In this document: piece by piece, positions 54,837-63,246 of the stretch
How positions within the stretch are numbered: the stretch's first letter is position 1
How the letters are laid out: every line of letters begins with the position of its first letter
From: Pusillimonas sp. TS35
GTDB taxonomy: Bacteria > Pseudomonadota > Gammaproteobacteria > Burkholderiales > Burkholderiaceae_B
Assembly: GCF_009857885.1 (NCBI RefSeq)
Contig: NZ_WWER01000008.1
Coordinates: 124,001 to 188,000 of the forward strand
Direction: 5' to 3'
Length of the DNA stretch: 64,000 nt
Position numbers and translations under genes: made by a program
The notes under the pieces: model-generated
Seen by the model: the letters and a program-made list of their open reading frames with translations, nothing else
Told to the model about the DNA's origin: nothing
The model's database searches: none

Positions 54837-56186
54837 TCAGGACGCCGCCCGCGCCGGCGGCGGCGGGCGCATGGCAACCAGCACATAGCAGCAGTAGGAC
54901 GCGGCGTACATGATGCTGGTGGCGAGCATAATGCCTTGCGGCCCCATCTGAGGCGCAAGCAGATCATTCATGAGAGCCTTGACGGCAAAATTGGCGACAG
55001 CAATGGCTGCCATGATGCCATAACGGTTTTGGCTCGCCAGCAACTGAACTAGTATCAGCACCCCGAAGTAGAACGGCAGCTGCAGCATCCCCCACCGCAA
55101 CACACCAGCCACTACCACAGTGTCTTGGGCCGTAAACGCACCCCGCTCGAACAGCAAGGCCACGCCCCAGGGCGCGAGCAGCCAGCCCGCCGCCGTGACA
55201 GCGGCGCCCGCCGCAAGCATCAACACCGACCATTTCAACGCCGTCGTGCGTGCGTGCGCCACATCGCCACGCCCTTGGATATCCGCCAGCACAGGCAGCG
55301 CCGCACGCCCTACGGAGGCGGCGCCCACCCCTAGCAGCAGCGACAGCAGGCGGCTGGCGTAGCCGAGCGTCGCATTCGCGTTGGCCCCCAGGCTGGCTGC
55401 GGTGTATTGGTCGATGGGCCCGACAAAACTCATGGCAATCTGCCCCAGCAACATGATGCCGCTGGCCTTGACCAGTTCGGGCCAGTGGGCCGACGCAAGG
55501 CCCAGCCGAGGCCTGCCCCACATGCCATCAGCGCGCTGAGCCAATTTGAGCAGCCATATCGACTGCAGCAGATACCCGACCAGCGTGCCCCATAACAGAG
55601 GCCCCGTGCTGTCCACTGTAGTGGCCAGCATCACCCATACCAGGATGACAACAGCCGGCACGCTGTCAAGCAGCGTATTGATATGGCGTTCGCGGGCGCG
55701 AAGGCGGGCGGCACTCAGGCCAGTCAAGAGGGTAAGCAGTGCGGCGGGCGCGAAGGCCAGCATGAGTTCGCCACTCATGCGGCGCGCGGGGTCGGGCAAG
55801 CCTTGGCCCGCTAGCTGCAGCACCAGCGGCCAGGCGACATACATGCCTACCCCCAGCACCACGCCGAGCATAACAAGCCAGCCGTGTAATTCCCCAAGAA
55901 ACCTGGCCCTGTCGGCACGCCTGTCGTAGCGCATGCGCACCAGCACGGGGATGAGCACCACCGAGAGCGCACCCACGATCGTGGCGGGGATCCAGCTCCC
56001 CATCACCATGGTGAACTGGTAGGCGTCGACAATGTCGCTCACACCGTAGCGATAGGCAACCGCCATTTCCTTGAGCGCACCGGCGACTTTGCCCAGCAGC
56101 AGGAAAAACGCAACGCGCAAGGCGCCCTGCGCGATGCGCCTATGATCCGAATGCAGCCCGGCGAGCCGTTGCTTCAGTGAGGCCAA
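54837..56186 (-). CDS. MurJ/MviN-like lipid-linked glycan flippase
   Basis: 449 residues with about 12 predicted transmembrane segments and short loops. KEMAVAYRYGVSDIVDAYQFTM, FERGAFTAQDTVVVAGVLRW and SVVLIPVLVRMR are typical of the MviN/MurJ branch of the MOP superfamily. In this operon it should move the undecaprenyl-linked oligosaccharide across the inner membrane, in place of a Wzx. It is shorter than MurJ (about 510). Start TTG 56186 is inferred because the first helix needs that upstream part; the ribosome site is poor. Confidence 0.85.
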   Translation of the reverse strand: MASLKQRLAGLHSDHRRIAQGALRVAFFLLLGKVAGALKEMAVAYRYGVSDIVDAYQFTMVMGSWIPATIVGALSVVLIPVLVRMRYDRRADRARFLGELHGWLVMLGVVLGVGMYVAWPLVLQLAGQGLPDPARRMSGELMLAFAPAALLTLLTGLSAARLRARERHINTLLDSVPAVVILVWVMLATTVDSTGPLLWGTLVGYLLQSIWLLKLAQRADGMWGRPRLGLASAHWPELVKASGIMLLGQIAMSFVGPIDQYTAASLGANANATLGYASRLLSLLLGVGAASVGRAALPVLADIQGRGDVAHARTTALKWSVLMLAAGAAVTAAGWLLAPWGVALLFERGAFTAQDTVVVAGVLRWGMLQLPFYFGVLILVQLLASQNRYGIMAAIAVANFAVKALMNDLLAPQMGPQGIMLATSIMYAASYCCYVLVAMRPPPPARAAS

Positions 56187-56204
56187 ATCAGCGGCTCGGC
56201 ACGT

Positions 56205-57230
56205 TTAGCGCAGGAACTGCGTATACCAGGGCATGGAGACTTCCAGGCCCTGCACGATATTGTGCATGGGCTCATAGCCCAGCAGTTCACGCGCCTTGGA
56301 AATATCGGCCTGCGAGTGCCGCACATCGCCCGCGCGGAATTCTGCGTGCACCGGTGGCTTGTCGTACACAATACCAGTCTTGCCCAGCGCAGCCGTCAGG
56401 TAGTCGAAGAGCTGATTCAGGCTGGTGCGGGCGTTGTAGGCCACGTTATAGACCTGGTTGACGCCATCGGGTTGTGCCAGCGCGGCCAGTATATTGGCCT
56501 GCACCACGTTGTCGATGAAGCAGAAGTCGCGGCTGGTTTCGCCGTCGCCATTCACGACCACGTCTTCGCCCTTGATCATGGCCGCTATCCACTTGGGAAT
56601 GACGGCAGCATAGGCGCCGTTGGGATCCTGGCGCTTGCCGAACACATTGAAGTAGCGCAGCCCGATGCTGCCGAAACCATAGGCCCGCGCGAACACATCA
56701 GCGTACAGCTCATTCACGTATTTGGTAACCGCATAGGGCGACAGCGGTTTGCCGATCTGGTCTTCGACCTTAGGCAGTGCCTCGTGGTCGCCGTAGGTGG
56801 AACTGGACGCCGCGTAGACGAACGACTTGACCTCGGCATCGCGCGCCGCCACCAGCATGTTCAGGAAGCCGTCCACATTGACGCTGTTGGATGTAAGCGG
56901 ATCCTTGAGCGACCGCGGCACCGAGCCCAGCGCCGCCTGGTGCAGCACATAATCGACGCCCGCCGTCACCTTGCGGCAGGTGTCCAGGTTGCGGATGTCG
57001 CCCTTGTGGAATGTGAACCGGGCCCAGCGCTCAGGACCCACGTTTTTTTCGACCTCATCCAGGTTGTACTGGTGGCCAGTGGAGAAGTCGTCCAGGCCGA
57101 CCACCTTCTGGCCGAGCAGCAGCAGGGCCTCGAGCAGGTTGGAGCCGATGAAGCCGGCGCAGCCGGTCACCAGCCAGACTTTGGGGGACTCCTGGAGGCC
57201 GGTGGTTACCTTTTCATAGCGGGTTGTCAT
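56205..57230 (-). CDS. UDP-N-acetylhexosamine C4-epimerase (WbpP/TviC type)
   Basis: 341 residues, extended SDR family. The NAD motif is [20 protein letters not shown], the active-site [13 protein letters not shown] gives YxxxK, and [15 protein letters not shown] plus [20 protein letters not shown] fit the WbpP/TviC subgroup. These interconvert UDP-GlcNAc/GalNAc or their uronic acids. ATG 57230 follows AGAGGTACTG. It follows the dehydrogenase by 12 bases; the pair is the usual route to UDP-GalNAcA or UDP-GlcNAcA. Confidence 0.9.
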   Translation of the reverse strand: MTTRYEKVTTGLQESPKVWLVTGCAGFIGSNLLEALLLLGQKVVGLDDFSTGHQYNLDEVEKNVGPERWARFTFHKGDIRNLDTCRKVTAGVDYVLHQAALGSVPRSLKDPLTSNSVNVDGFLNMLVAARDAEVKSFVYAASSSTYGDHEALPKVEDQIGKPLSPYAVTKYVNELYADVFARAYGFGSIGLRYFNVFGKRQDPNGAYAAVIPKWIAAMIKGEDVVVNGDGETSRDFCFIDNVVQANILAALAQPDGVNQVYNVAYNARTSLNQLFDYLTAALGKTGIVYDKPPVHAEFRAGDVRHSQADISKARELLGYEPMHNIVQGLEVSMPWYTQFLR

Positions 57231-57242
57231 TGCAGTACCTCT

Positions 57243-58517
57243 TTACAAACGCAGGTCAGATTCAGACTGTGCCAATGCGTACTTAAGATCGTACAGCACA
57301 TGATCCGCTTTGCCGAATGCGCGTATTGCAGCCGCCCCCATCTCGACGAACTGATGGTGCGATACGGCCAGGATAATCCCGTCGTACGAACCTTTGGCGG
57401 GTTCCGCAACCGGTGTGATCCCATATTCGTGCACCGCTTCGGCGGGGTCGACCCATGGATCGTACACATCGACATCGATGCTGTATTCGCCCAACTCGCG
57501 CACAATATCCACAACGCGCGTGTTGCGCAGGTCGGGGCAGTTTTCCTTGAAGGTCAGGCCCATCACCAGCACGCGAGAATTCTGCACCTGGATGCGGCGC
57601 TTGGTCATGGCCTTGATCAGTTGCGACACCACATAGCCGCCCATGGAATCATTGAGCCGCCGGCCGGCCAGGATAATTTCGGGGTGGTAGCCGATGGACT
57701 GCGCCTTGTGCGTCAGATAGTACGGGTCGACGCCAATGCAGTGCCCACCCACCAGGCCCGGGCGAAACGGCAGGAAGTTCCACTTGGTTCCGGCGGCCTG
57801 CAGAACGGCTTCGGTATCGATGCCCATGCGGTTGAAGATCAGCGCCAGTTCGTTGATCAATGCGATGTTCACGTCGCGCTGGGTGTTTTCGATTACCTTC
57901 GCCGCCTCAGCCACCTTGATCGATGACGCCTTGTGCGTGCCTGCGGTAATGATCTGGCCGTACAACTCGTTCACCAGGTCGGCCACTTCGGGCGTGGAAC
58001 CGGCCGTCACCTTTTTAATGGTGGACACGCGGTGCTCCTTGTCACCCGGGTTGATGCGCTCAGGGCTATAACCGGCAAAGAAGTCCTCGTTGAACTTCAG
58101 GCCGGAGACGCGCTCCAGAACCGGCACGCAGTCTTCCTCGGTGGCGCCGGGGTAAACCGTGGATTCGTAGATCACAATGTCGCCGCGCTTGAGCACTTTG
58201 CCCAGCGTTTCGCTGGCCCGGATCAACGGGGTGAGATCAGGCTGCTTGTACTCGTCGATCGGGGTAGGCACCGTGACGATGAACACATTCGCGTTGGCCA
58301 GTTGCTCCGGCTCGTTGCTGAATGACAGGTTCTTCGCCTCGGCCAGTTCCTCGCTGCTCACTTCCAGCGTGTGATCCCTGCCTTCTTTGAGTTCCGCAAT
58401 GCGGCGAGGGTTGATGTCGAAGCCAAGCACTGTACGCTTCTTGCCAAATTCGACTGCCAACGGCAAGCCAACGTAGCCCAGACCGACTACTGCGAGTTTC
58501 ACATCTTGAATCTGCAA
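57243..58517 (-). CDS. UDP-N-acetylhexosamine 6-dehydrogenase (WbpO/TviB type)
   Basis: 424 residues of the nucleotide-sugar dehydrogenase family. [19 protein letters not shown] binds [21 protein letters not shown] is the substrate helix; [17 protein letters not shown] holds the catalytic Cys; [20 protein letters not shown] is the C-terminal UDP-binding part. TviB/WbpO oxidise UDP-GlcNAc or UDP-GalNAc at C6. TTG 58517 has GGGAGAATCAAG at proper distance; a GTG five codons on begins the Rossmann strand more directly but lacks one. Identity as WbpO/TviB rather than WbpA is by overall likeness. Confidence 0.9.
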   Translation of the reverse strand: MQIQDVKLAVVGLGYVGLPLAVEFGKKRTVLGFDINPRRIAELKEGRDHTLEVSSEELAEAKNLSFSNEPEQLANANVFIVTVPTPIDEYKQPDLTPLIRASETLGKVLKRGDIVIYESTVYPGATEEDCVPVLERVSGLKFNEDFFAGYSPERINPGDKEHRVSTIKKVTAGSTPEVADLVNELYGQIITAGTHKASSIKVAEAAKVIENTQRDVNIALINELALIFNRMGIDTEAVLQAAGTKWNFLPFRPGLVGGHCIGVDPYYLTHKAQSIGYHPEIILAGRRLNDSMGGYVVSQLIKAMTKRRIQVQNSRVLVMGLTFKENCPDLRNTRVVDIVRELGEYSIDVDVYDPWVDPAEAVHEYGITPVAEPAKGSYDGIILAVSHHQFVEMGAAAIRAFGKADHVLYDLKYALAQSESDLRL

Positions 58518-58568
58518 CTTGATTCTCCCACGCTAAAAAAACAGAAAAATAGATGGCCGCGCGCCCCG

Positions 58569-59777
58569 CTATTTACGGCGGCCGCGCCCCAGGGATGGCA
58601 GCAACAGCCACGAGGGCCGGCGCCATGACACCAGGCGCGAATACAGCCACAGATAGGCCGCGGCAAACAGCGCAATGCTGCCACATAGAATCCAGGCGTT
58701 GTCCCACCAGATCGTGGCAGGCACGAGGCCGATGAGCGCCAACACCCACAGGTAAGGCGACGTCATTGCATTGCACAGCGCCGGCACCGCATGACGCCGG
58801 TCGCGGCTGAACGTCACCCGCACCAGACGACGAAACACCAGTTGATGCAGATGCAAAGCATCGGGCTGATCCACCGGCGTGCCGCGCTTGAAACGGCGGC
58901 GCCAGATCGAAAACATGGTTTCAAACACTGGGTAAAAAAGCACAGCCAGCGCGTAGAACGGCGACACACTGGGGTTACGCACCACCAGTTGCACTGCCAG
59001 TTCAGCCAGCATGAAGCCCAGGAAGTATGCGCCGCCGTCTCCCAGGAATACACGCCCGAATGGGAAGTTCCACACCAGGAATCCCAGTGTGGCCGATGCC
59101 AAAGAAGTGGAAATCAGGAAAATGGGGGTGTCACCCACCTGCAGCGCAACCAGCGCCAGTGAAACGGCCATCAGCGTGGCAATCATGCCTGCCAGGCCAT
59201 TCATGCCGTCGACGATATTGAGCGCATGCGTACAGCCCCCCACTGCCACCATCGTGAAGAGCAGGGATACCGGCCAAAATGACAGCACCCAGTCCGCCCA
59301 GGACAGCCCGACCCGCGACACGCCGCCAAGCAGCCACCACGCAATTGCGGCCGAGATAAACGCCGCCAGCAAGCGCTTGCCCGAGCCCACATCTTTCGTA
59401 ATATCTTCAACCAGGCCCGCAACGAAAACAGGCATGGCAGCAATGAAAAGCACGGGCCAGAGCCAGGTGAGGGTCATGTTGCTGGGCCCAAGCACCAGCA
59501 GGCCCGCCAAGCTGCCCGCCACCACCGCCAGGCCCCCCACGCGAGGGGTGGAACGGGTATGGCTGGCCTGCGGCTTGTTCAGGTCTGTATCGCCGGTTAA
59601 CTTGCCGTGCCATCGTTCGGAAACAACGATAAGGCCGCCGACCATGAACGCGACAATACAGATATAGAGCCAGGTGAAGGAGTCCCAAGACTGAGGAGAC
59701 AATGCAAATCCTGTTCGAGTCAATATGTATGGATTGACGATATTACCGGTTGACAGTTGCGTAAATCCGGCATGCAT
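58569..59777 (-). CDS. Polyprenyl-phosphate HexNAc-1-phosphate transferase (WecA/WbpL-like)
   Basis: About 402 residues with 10-11 transmembrane segments (MraY/WecA/WbpL family). LNIVDGMNGLAGMIATLMAV carries the conserved Asp/Asn pair, VFLGDGGAYFLGFML the metal site and PDALHLHQLVFRRLV the cytosolic His motif. It starts the glycan by moving HexNAc-1-P to undecaprenyl phosphate. The start is uncertain: ATG 59777 is used, but TTG 59822 (overlapping the terminator upstream) and a TTG near 59705 are possible. First gene of the leftward glycan operon. Confidence 0.88.
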   Translation of the reverse strand: MHAGFTQLSTGNIVNPYILTRTGFALSPQSWDSFTWLYICIVAFMVGGLIVVSERWHGKLTGDTDLNKPQASHTRSTPRVGGLAVVAGSLAGLLVLGPSNMTLTWLWPVLFIAAMPVFVAGLVEDITKDVGSGKRLLAAFISAAIAWWLLGGVSRVGLSWADWVLSFWPVSLLFTMVAVGGCTHALNIVDGMNGLAGMIATLMAVSLALVALQVGDTPIFLISTSLASATLGFLVWNFPFGRVFLGDGGAYFLGFMLAELAVQLVVRNPSVSPFYALAVLFYPVFETMFSIWRRRFKRGTPVDQPDALHLHQLVFRRLVRVTFSRDRRHAVPALCNAMTSPYLWVLALIGLVPATIWWDNAWILCGSIALFAAAYLWLYSRLVSWRRPSWLLLPSLGRGRRK

Positions 59778-59819
59778 CGGGTAATTAACGTAACAATACC
59801 TAAAACATCGCCGAAAAAA

Positions 59820-59986
59820 CAAAAAAAAAGCCCGAGATCGTAAGATCTCGGGCTAAATCCACCAAAGGAGGAGGGTGGAGGAGACAACCGGGGCATGTCG
59901 CCGCTACGAAAGCCTTACGCTGTGCGTACTAGCTTGAGACCTGTGACTGAGGGTTTACCCGCTGCAATCACGTTGCGACATCCAAT
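59820..59986 (-). ncRNA. Candidate structured RNA with anti-SD loop (sRNA or glycan-operon leader)
   Basis: Reading leftwards from a start near 59986. P1 pairs 59975-59983 with 59892-59901 (GGAUGUCGC / GCGACAUgCC). P2 pairs 59965-59971 with 59943-59949 and carries the apical GGGUAAACCC. P3 pairs 59932-59935 with 59910-59913 and UACGC/GCGUA within it. Two pairs are G-U on the minus strand but would be C-A on the plus strand, so minus is the transcribed strand. A further hairpin, UCCACC/GGUGGA (59879-59858), shows the loop CUCCUCCUUU, which contains CCUCCUUU as in the 3' end of 16S rRNA. An intrinsic terminator ends it. I recognise no known family. Confidence 0.6.
59821..59854 (-). terminator. 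Strong intrinsic terminator upstream of the glycan operon
   Basis: AGCCCGAGATC (59829-59839) and GATCTCGGGCT (59844-59854) form a perfect 11-base stem with a 4-base loop; on the minus strand nine or more T follow, then GTTTTTT. It ends the RNA above and lies about 45-50 bases before the likely start of the WecA-like gene, so it could also work as an attenuator. Confidence 0.9.
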
Positions 59987-59992
59987 AACTGA

Positions 59993-60021
59993 ATTGTATA
60001 GATTTCTTTTGTGCGTTGCAA
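59993..60021 (-). promoter_or_regulatory. Sigma70-like promoter for the structured RNA
   Basis: On the minus strand TTGCAA (60021-60016) and TACAAT (59998-59993) are 17 bases apart, within an AT-rich patch. The predicted start is close to 59986, immediately before the P1 stem. Confidence 0.65.
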
Positions 60022-60156
60022 GATCATTAGCCTGAAAAACTGTAACAACCAAAAAAGTGTGGCGTTTTCGATACTATGCCATAGGGCTATACCCTGAGAG
60101 GTAATTAAGTGTTAGTACGGATTGCAAGCCTTACCCTGGCCAGGACCACTCTGCGA
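60022..60156. other. Coq7-downstream spacer
   Basis: No gene seen. AT-rich; on the minus strand a short GGG/CCC hairpin (about 60089-60099) and later a T6 run (about 60051-60056) are too far apart to be called the coq7 terminator with confidence. Confidence 0.4.
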
Positions 60157-60861
60157 TCAGATGCGGTAGGCGGTGGTCGTCATGACCTTGGACATAGCCC
60201 GCATGGCCAAACGCACCGGAGCCGGCAAACGGTGGCCGCCATGCTGCTCTGCAGTATTGCGGTGCTTGATCTCGTCATCCCGCATCTGGGTGACAATACG
60301 GCGAGAACGCGCGTCATTGCTGGGTAAATCGTCAAGATGGCGATCCAGATGCTGCTCAACCTGGCGCTCGGTTTCGGCCATAAAACCCAGGTTGGCGCCC
60401 ACGCCAGCCCGCCCCGCCACGACACCCAGCGTAAACGACCCAGCATACCAAAAAGGGTTCAGAAGGCTCGGGCGACTGCGCAACTCGGCAATGCGATCGT
60501 GGCACCACGCCAGATGATCCACTTCTTCGGACGCGGCCTGATAGAACACTTTGCGAATTGATGCATCGCGGCAAAAAAACGCTTGGCCGCGATACAAGGC
60601 TTGCGCACAAATCTCGCCTACATGGTTAACCCGCATAAGGCCGGCGGCGTGGCGTTGAGCGTCAGGGGGCAGCGCCTCGCCCCCCTCTTCGCCCGACGGC
60701 CCAGGCCGGCCCGCCGGATTGGGCCGCGCAGCCTGGACCGAACCGCCTAATATCTGCGCGGCACGGCCGAATTCTGCCAGGGCGCGGTCGAAAATGCCCA
60801 TACGCCGCTCCAGGGGCCGAATATTGACGGTGCCCGAGGGCGTACCGGAAGAGGCTTCCAT
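60157..60861 (-). CDS. coq7: Demethoxyubiquinone hydroxylase Coq7
   Basis: 234 residues; ATG 60861 follows AAAGGAATCAAC. The di-iron four-helix bundle shows NHVGEICAQALYRGQ (Glu), ASEEVDHLAWC (E-x2-H), AETERQVEQHLDRHL and MRDDEIKHRNTAEQHG (second E-x2-H). The first 60 residues are a variable polar leader. It hydroxylates demethoxyubiquinone in the penultimate ubiquinone step, at the inner membrane. Ubiquinone need fits the respiratory genes next to it, but the 97-base gap leaves cotranscription open. Confidence 0.95.
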   Translation of the reverse strand: MEASSGTPSGTVNIRPLERRMGIFDRALAEFGRAAQILGGSVQAARPNPAGRPGPSGEEGGEALPPDAQRHAAGLMRVNHVGEICAQALYRGQAFFCRDASIRKVFYQAASEEVDHLAWCHDRIAELRSRPSLLNPFWYAGSFTLGVVAGRAGVGANLGFMAETERQVEQHLDRHLDDLPSNDARSRRIVTQMRDDEIKHRNTAEQHGGHRLPAPVRLAMRAMSKVMTTTAYRI

Positions 60862-60957
60862 GTTGATTCCTTTCTGTGCTTGCCCGAGTGCCATACACAC
60901 CCTTATTGCCATTTACAACCCTGCGCCAAAAAACGCGCTCGTATTACCTTATTGCAA

Positions 60958-61731
60958 TTATCGCAAAAAGCCCGCGATCCGGCGCCGCCAGGCCCAAGCC
61001 CAAGCAAGCGGCAGGCCCAGCGCCAGCAGCAGCAAGCCCGTCCCAGCAATGACTTGATCCCCCAGCAGGTAGACATTGCACAGTCGCTGCGGGTTATCGC
61101 GGTAAAGCATGCCCACAACGGCGAGCATCCAGCAAAAGTTTCCCAGGAAAAACAGCTGAATCACCATATTGGCCCGCCGCAGGCTGTCATGCAGGATATA
61201 GCCCGCTGCCAGCAGGCTGACGTACTTGGCCACAGCAAGCGGCCACGCGAGTGCGGCGCCATCCAGCGCGCGCGGAATCATCCAGTAGGCGCCCACCAGG
61301 CTGAAAAACAACAAGCCAGGGATGCCATAGGCATTGAATCGCCCCACATGCCGGCGCCACCGCCCGTGCACACCTTTTCCTGGCAGCCGGTCGCCAACGC
61401 CGCGTCTCGTGCACGCTTCGGCCACCTGTCTGCTCCTTTCTCCGACCCGTTCTGTGTTGTGTTCGTCAGCCCGCCCCACGTATCTGTCGTCAGTACGCTC
61501 CGTGTGCCTTTCGTCGGCGGGCTTGCCGGCCCCATCGCTGTCAGCACGCGCGGCAGCGGCTAGACACACGCCAGCAGCCAGGATAAGCGGTATGTGCACC
61601 AGCATGTGCAGCCACATTGCGCCCGTCAGCAGTCTGTCGAACGCCACCGCCGCCAGGAGCAATGCCGGCCCCAGCCATGCAGGCGCGGGGCCGGCCGCGC
61701 GGAATGCCGAAAAATGAAAACCTGGCCTCAT
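60958..61731 (-). CDS. Polytopic membrane protein of the cbb3-like oxidase operon
   Basis: 257 residues starting at ATG 61731, which overlaps the SCO stop (ATGA at 61728-61731) and has AGGAGGAGACCG upstream. About 6-7 hydrophobic segments: LGPALLLAAVAFDRLL, MWLHMLVHIPLILAAGVCLA, then a polar 60-residue loop rich in charged residues, then NAYGIPGLLFFSLVGAYWMIP and three more. The WLHMLVH histidines recall metal- or heme-binding CtaG-like factors, but I cannot assign a family. By position it likely helps assemble or tune the oxidase encoded upstream. Confidence 0.8.
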   Translation of the reverse strand: MRPGFHFSAFRAAGPAPAWLGPALLLAAVAFDRLLTGAMWLHMLVHIPLILAAGVCLAAAARADSDGAGKPADERHTERTDDRYVGRADEHNTERVGERSRQVAEACTRRGVGDRLPGKGVHGRWRRHVGRFNAYGIPGLLFFSLVGAYWMIPRALDGAALAWPLAVAKYVSLLAAGYILHDSLRRANMVIQLFFLGNFCWMLAVVGMLYRDNPQRLCNVYLLGDQVIAGTGLLLLALGLPLAWAWAWRRRIAGFLR

Positions 61732-62624
61732 CGGTCTCCTCCTGCGGCGCGTATCCGCCAACGCGGCGTCTCGGCCTTGGCTGTCTCCGTTGGTGCTATC
61801 TCGGTCTTGATCATGGTGTTGCCGACCGCGCTTTCTGTGCTCTCACCGTCGCCAGCAAAACGCTTTCTGTCCGGCACGGGGCCGCCGATGGCCGAGCCGC
61901 CGTCGCGCGTGACGCGAATCGCACTATTCAGGTATGCGATCAGCCCATCCGGATCGCCGATGTCCATGACACGGACCAGGTGGCCGTCCGGGTGGACGAC
62001 ATGATAGGCGGCATTGTGCTCGTACTGCCCGTAGGACGCCGGCACGACGATAATGCCGAAGGCGTCCAGCAGCGCCTGCCGCCGCACGCCTGGCGCCAGC
62101 GTTGCCGTACGCCATAGCGCAGGATCTGCATGGCGCGTCTGGGCATAGCGGCGCAGATACTCGGGCGTGTCGGCTGGGTCGAAGCTCAGGCTCAGCAGCC
62201 TTACCCGATCGCCCCAACCGCGTTCGGCGATGGCCTGCTGCAGTTGCTGGAACTCCGCCCCCATCGCCAGGCAGATAGAAACGCAGCGCGTGTACATGAA
62301 ATTGACGACCGCAATCCGGCCATCATCGCCCAGTACCCGCCGCAACGCTGTCTGCGCGCCGTCCTGGCCCACCAGCGGCGCATCAGGCAGCATGCGTGGC
62401 ACACGCGCTATATCGACGCGTCGCGCAGCCTCGGTCGTCAGCACCATGAATCCCTCGGTCTGCCCATAGAACGCGAAGAAGCCAGCCAAACATACAAGGA
62501 GCGCCGCCACCACACTTTTCACACCAGATCCCGGCTCGCCGCCATGCGCCCCACCGACATGCATAGCACCGGCCTGCATCGCATTGGGATGCATCGCATC
62601 GGCATGTGGATCACTCGGCGGCAC
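61728..62624 (-). CDS. SCO1/SenC-type copper chaperone
   Basis: 298 residues; GTG 62624 with AGGTGAG upstream. One membrane anchor (VKSVVAALLVCLAGFFAFYG, 35-54) precedes a periplasmic thioredoxin-fold domain with the copper ligands Cys114 and Cys118 (YTRCVSICLAMG) and the conserved His203 (YEHNAAY). SCO proteins load the CuA or CuB site of oxidases. Unusual points are a Met/His-rich cytosolic N-terminus (HADAMHPNAMQAGAMH, residues 7-22) and a long polar C-terminal tail after residue 250. It sits between the cytochrome c and membrane-protein genes. Confidence 0.9.
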   Translation of the reverse strand: MPPSDPHADAMHPNAMQAGAMHVGGAHGGEPGSGVKSVVAALLVCLAGFFAFYGQTEGFMVLTTEAARRVDIARVPRMLPDAPLVGQDGAQTALRRVLGDDGRIAVVNFMYTRCVSICLAMGAEFQQLQQAIAERGWGDRVRLLSLSFDPADTPEYLRRYAQTRHADPALWRTATLAPGVRRQALLDAFGIIVVPASYGQYEHNAAYHVVHPDGHLVRVMDIGDPDGLIAYLNSAIRVTRDGGSAIGGPVPDRKRFAGDGESTESAVGNTMIKTEIAPTETAKAETPRWRIRAAGGDR

Positions 62625-62634
62625 GCAGGCTCAC

Positions 62635-63231
62635 CTACTTCATCGCGCTCAGTTCAGCATCTCCGTTCCAGGGCGCATCGTGGCTCGCCGTGGCCGCGCG
62701 CTGCGCCTTCACCAGCGCTTCGTCCACCGCGCCGGCTGCATTGCCGAAACTGGTGCGGATATGGCTCACCACAGCGGCGAGCTCGGCGTCACTTAGCTTG
62801 TCTTTGAACATGGGCATCATGCCGTTATAAGTGGCGCCCTGTACCGTCAGCGCCCCGCTGATGCCATGCAGCACAATCTGGATGGTGGTTTCCGGCTTGC
62901 CCGTCACCCACTCAGACTTGGCCAACGGCGGAAATACCCCGGCCAACCCCACACCCGTCGCCTGGTGGCAGGCGGCGCAATGGGCCGTATACAACTGTGC
63001 GCCATCGACCTTGCCGCCCTCCGCTGGCCCTGCCACCTTGAAATCCGCCGCAGTGCGCCTGTCGCCATACGACGGCGGGTTGGGCTGGTAGCTCAGGTAC
63101 AGATACCCGATGGCCCAGGCAAAAAGCCCCGCCACAATGGCAAGCACCAGCTTGGGCACCGGCCGGCCGCCTTCATAGGGCTCGGGCATCTCGCGCCGCT
63201 GTGCCTGGGTCTGTTTCGATTGATCCGACAT
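62635..63231 (-). CDS. Membrane-anchored monoheme cytochrome c
   Basis: 198 residues. A polar N-terminus, one membrane helix (LVLAIVAGLFAWAIGYLYLSY, about 28-48), then a class I cytochrome c domain with heme site CAACH at 85-89 and the axial Met region GMMPMFKDKLSDAEL. A C-terminal helix and tail (about 165-198) follow. In a usual cbb3 oxidase this place is taken by the diheme CcoP; only one CxxCH is present here. It follows the CcoO-like gene by 15 bases. Confidence 0.9.
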   Translation of the reverse strand: MSDQSKQTQAQRREMPEPYEGGRPVPKLVLAIVAGLFAWAIGYLYLSYQPNPPSYGDRRTAADFKVAGPAEGGKVDGAQLYTAHCAACHQATGVGLAGVFPPLAKSEWVTGKPETTIQIVLHGISGALTVQGATYNGMMPMFKDKLSDAELAAVVSHIRTSFGNAAGAVDEALVKAQRAATASHDAPWNGDAELSAMK

Positions 63232-63246
63232 ACTCTTCTCCGAGCC

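Noticed and set aside
59820-59990. JUMPstart/ops element (RfaH-type) before the glycan operon
   Set aside because: I looked for GGCGGTAG-like sequence in the leader; only the loosely similar GTAGCGGCG is present, which is not enough.
59890-59990. 6S RNA or a c-di-GMP riboswitch
   Set aside because: Short likenesses exist (AAGCCTTA; ACGCACA) but the order of conserved elements and the overall fold do not match what I know of either family.
59821-60000. Reading the structured RNA region on the plus strand (AAAGGAGGAGGGTGGAGGAG as a strong ribosome site)
   Set aside because: No open frame follows on the plus strand, and two base pairs in the stems become C-A mismatches in that orientation.
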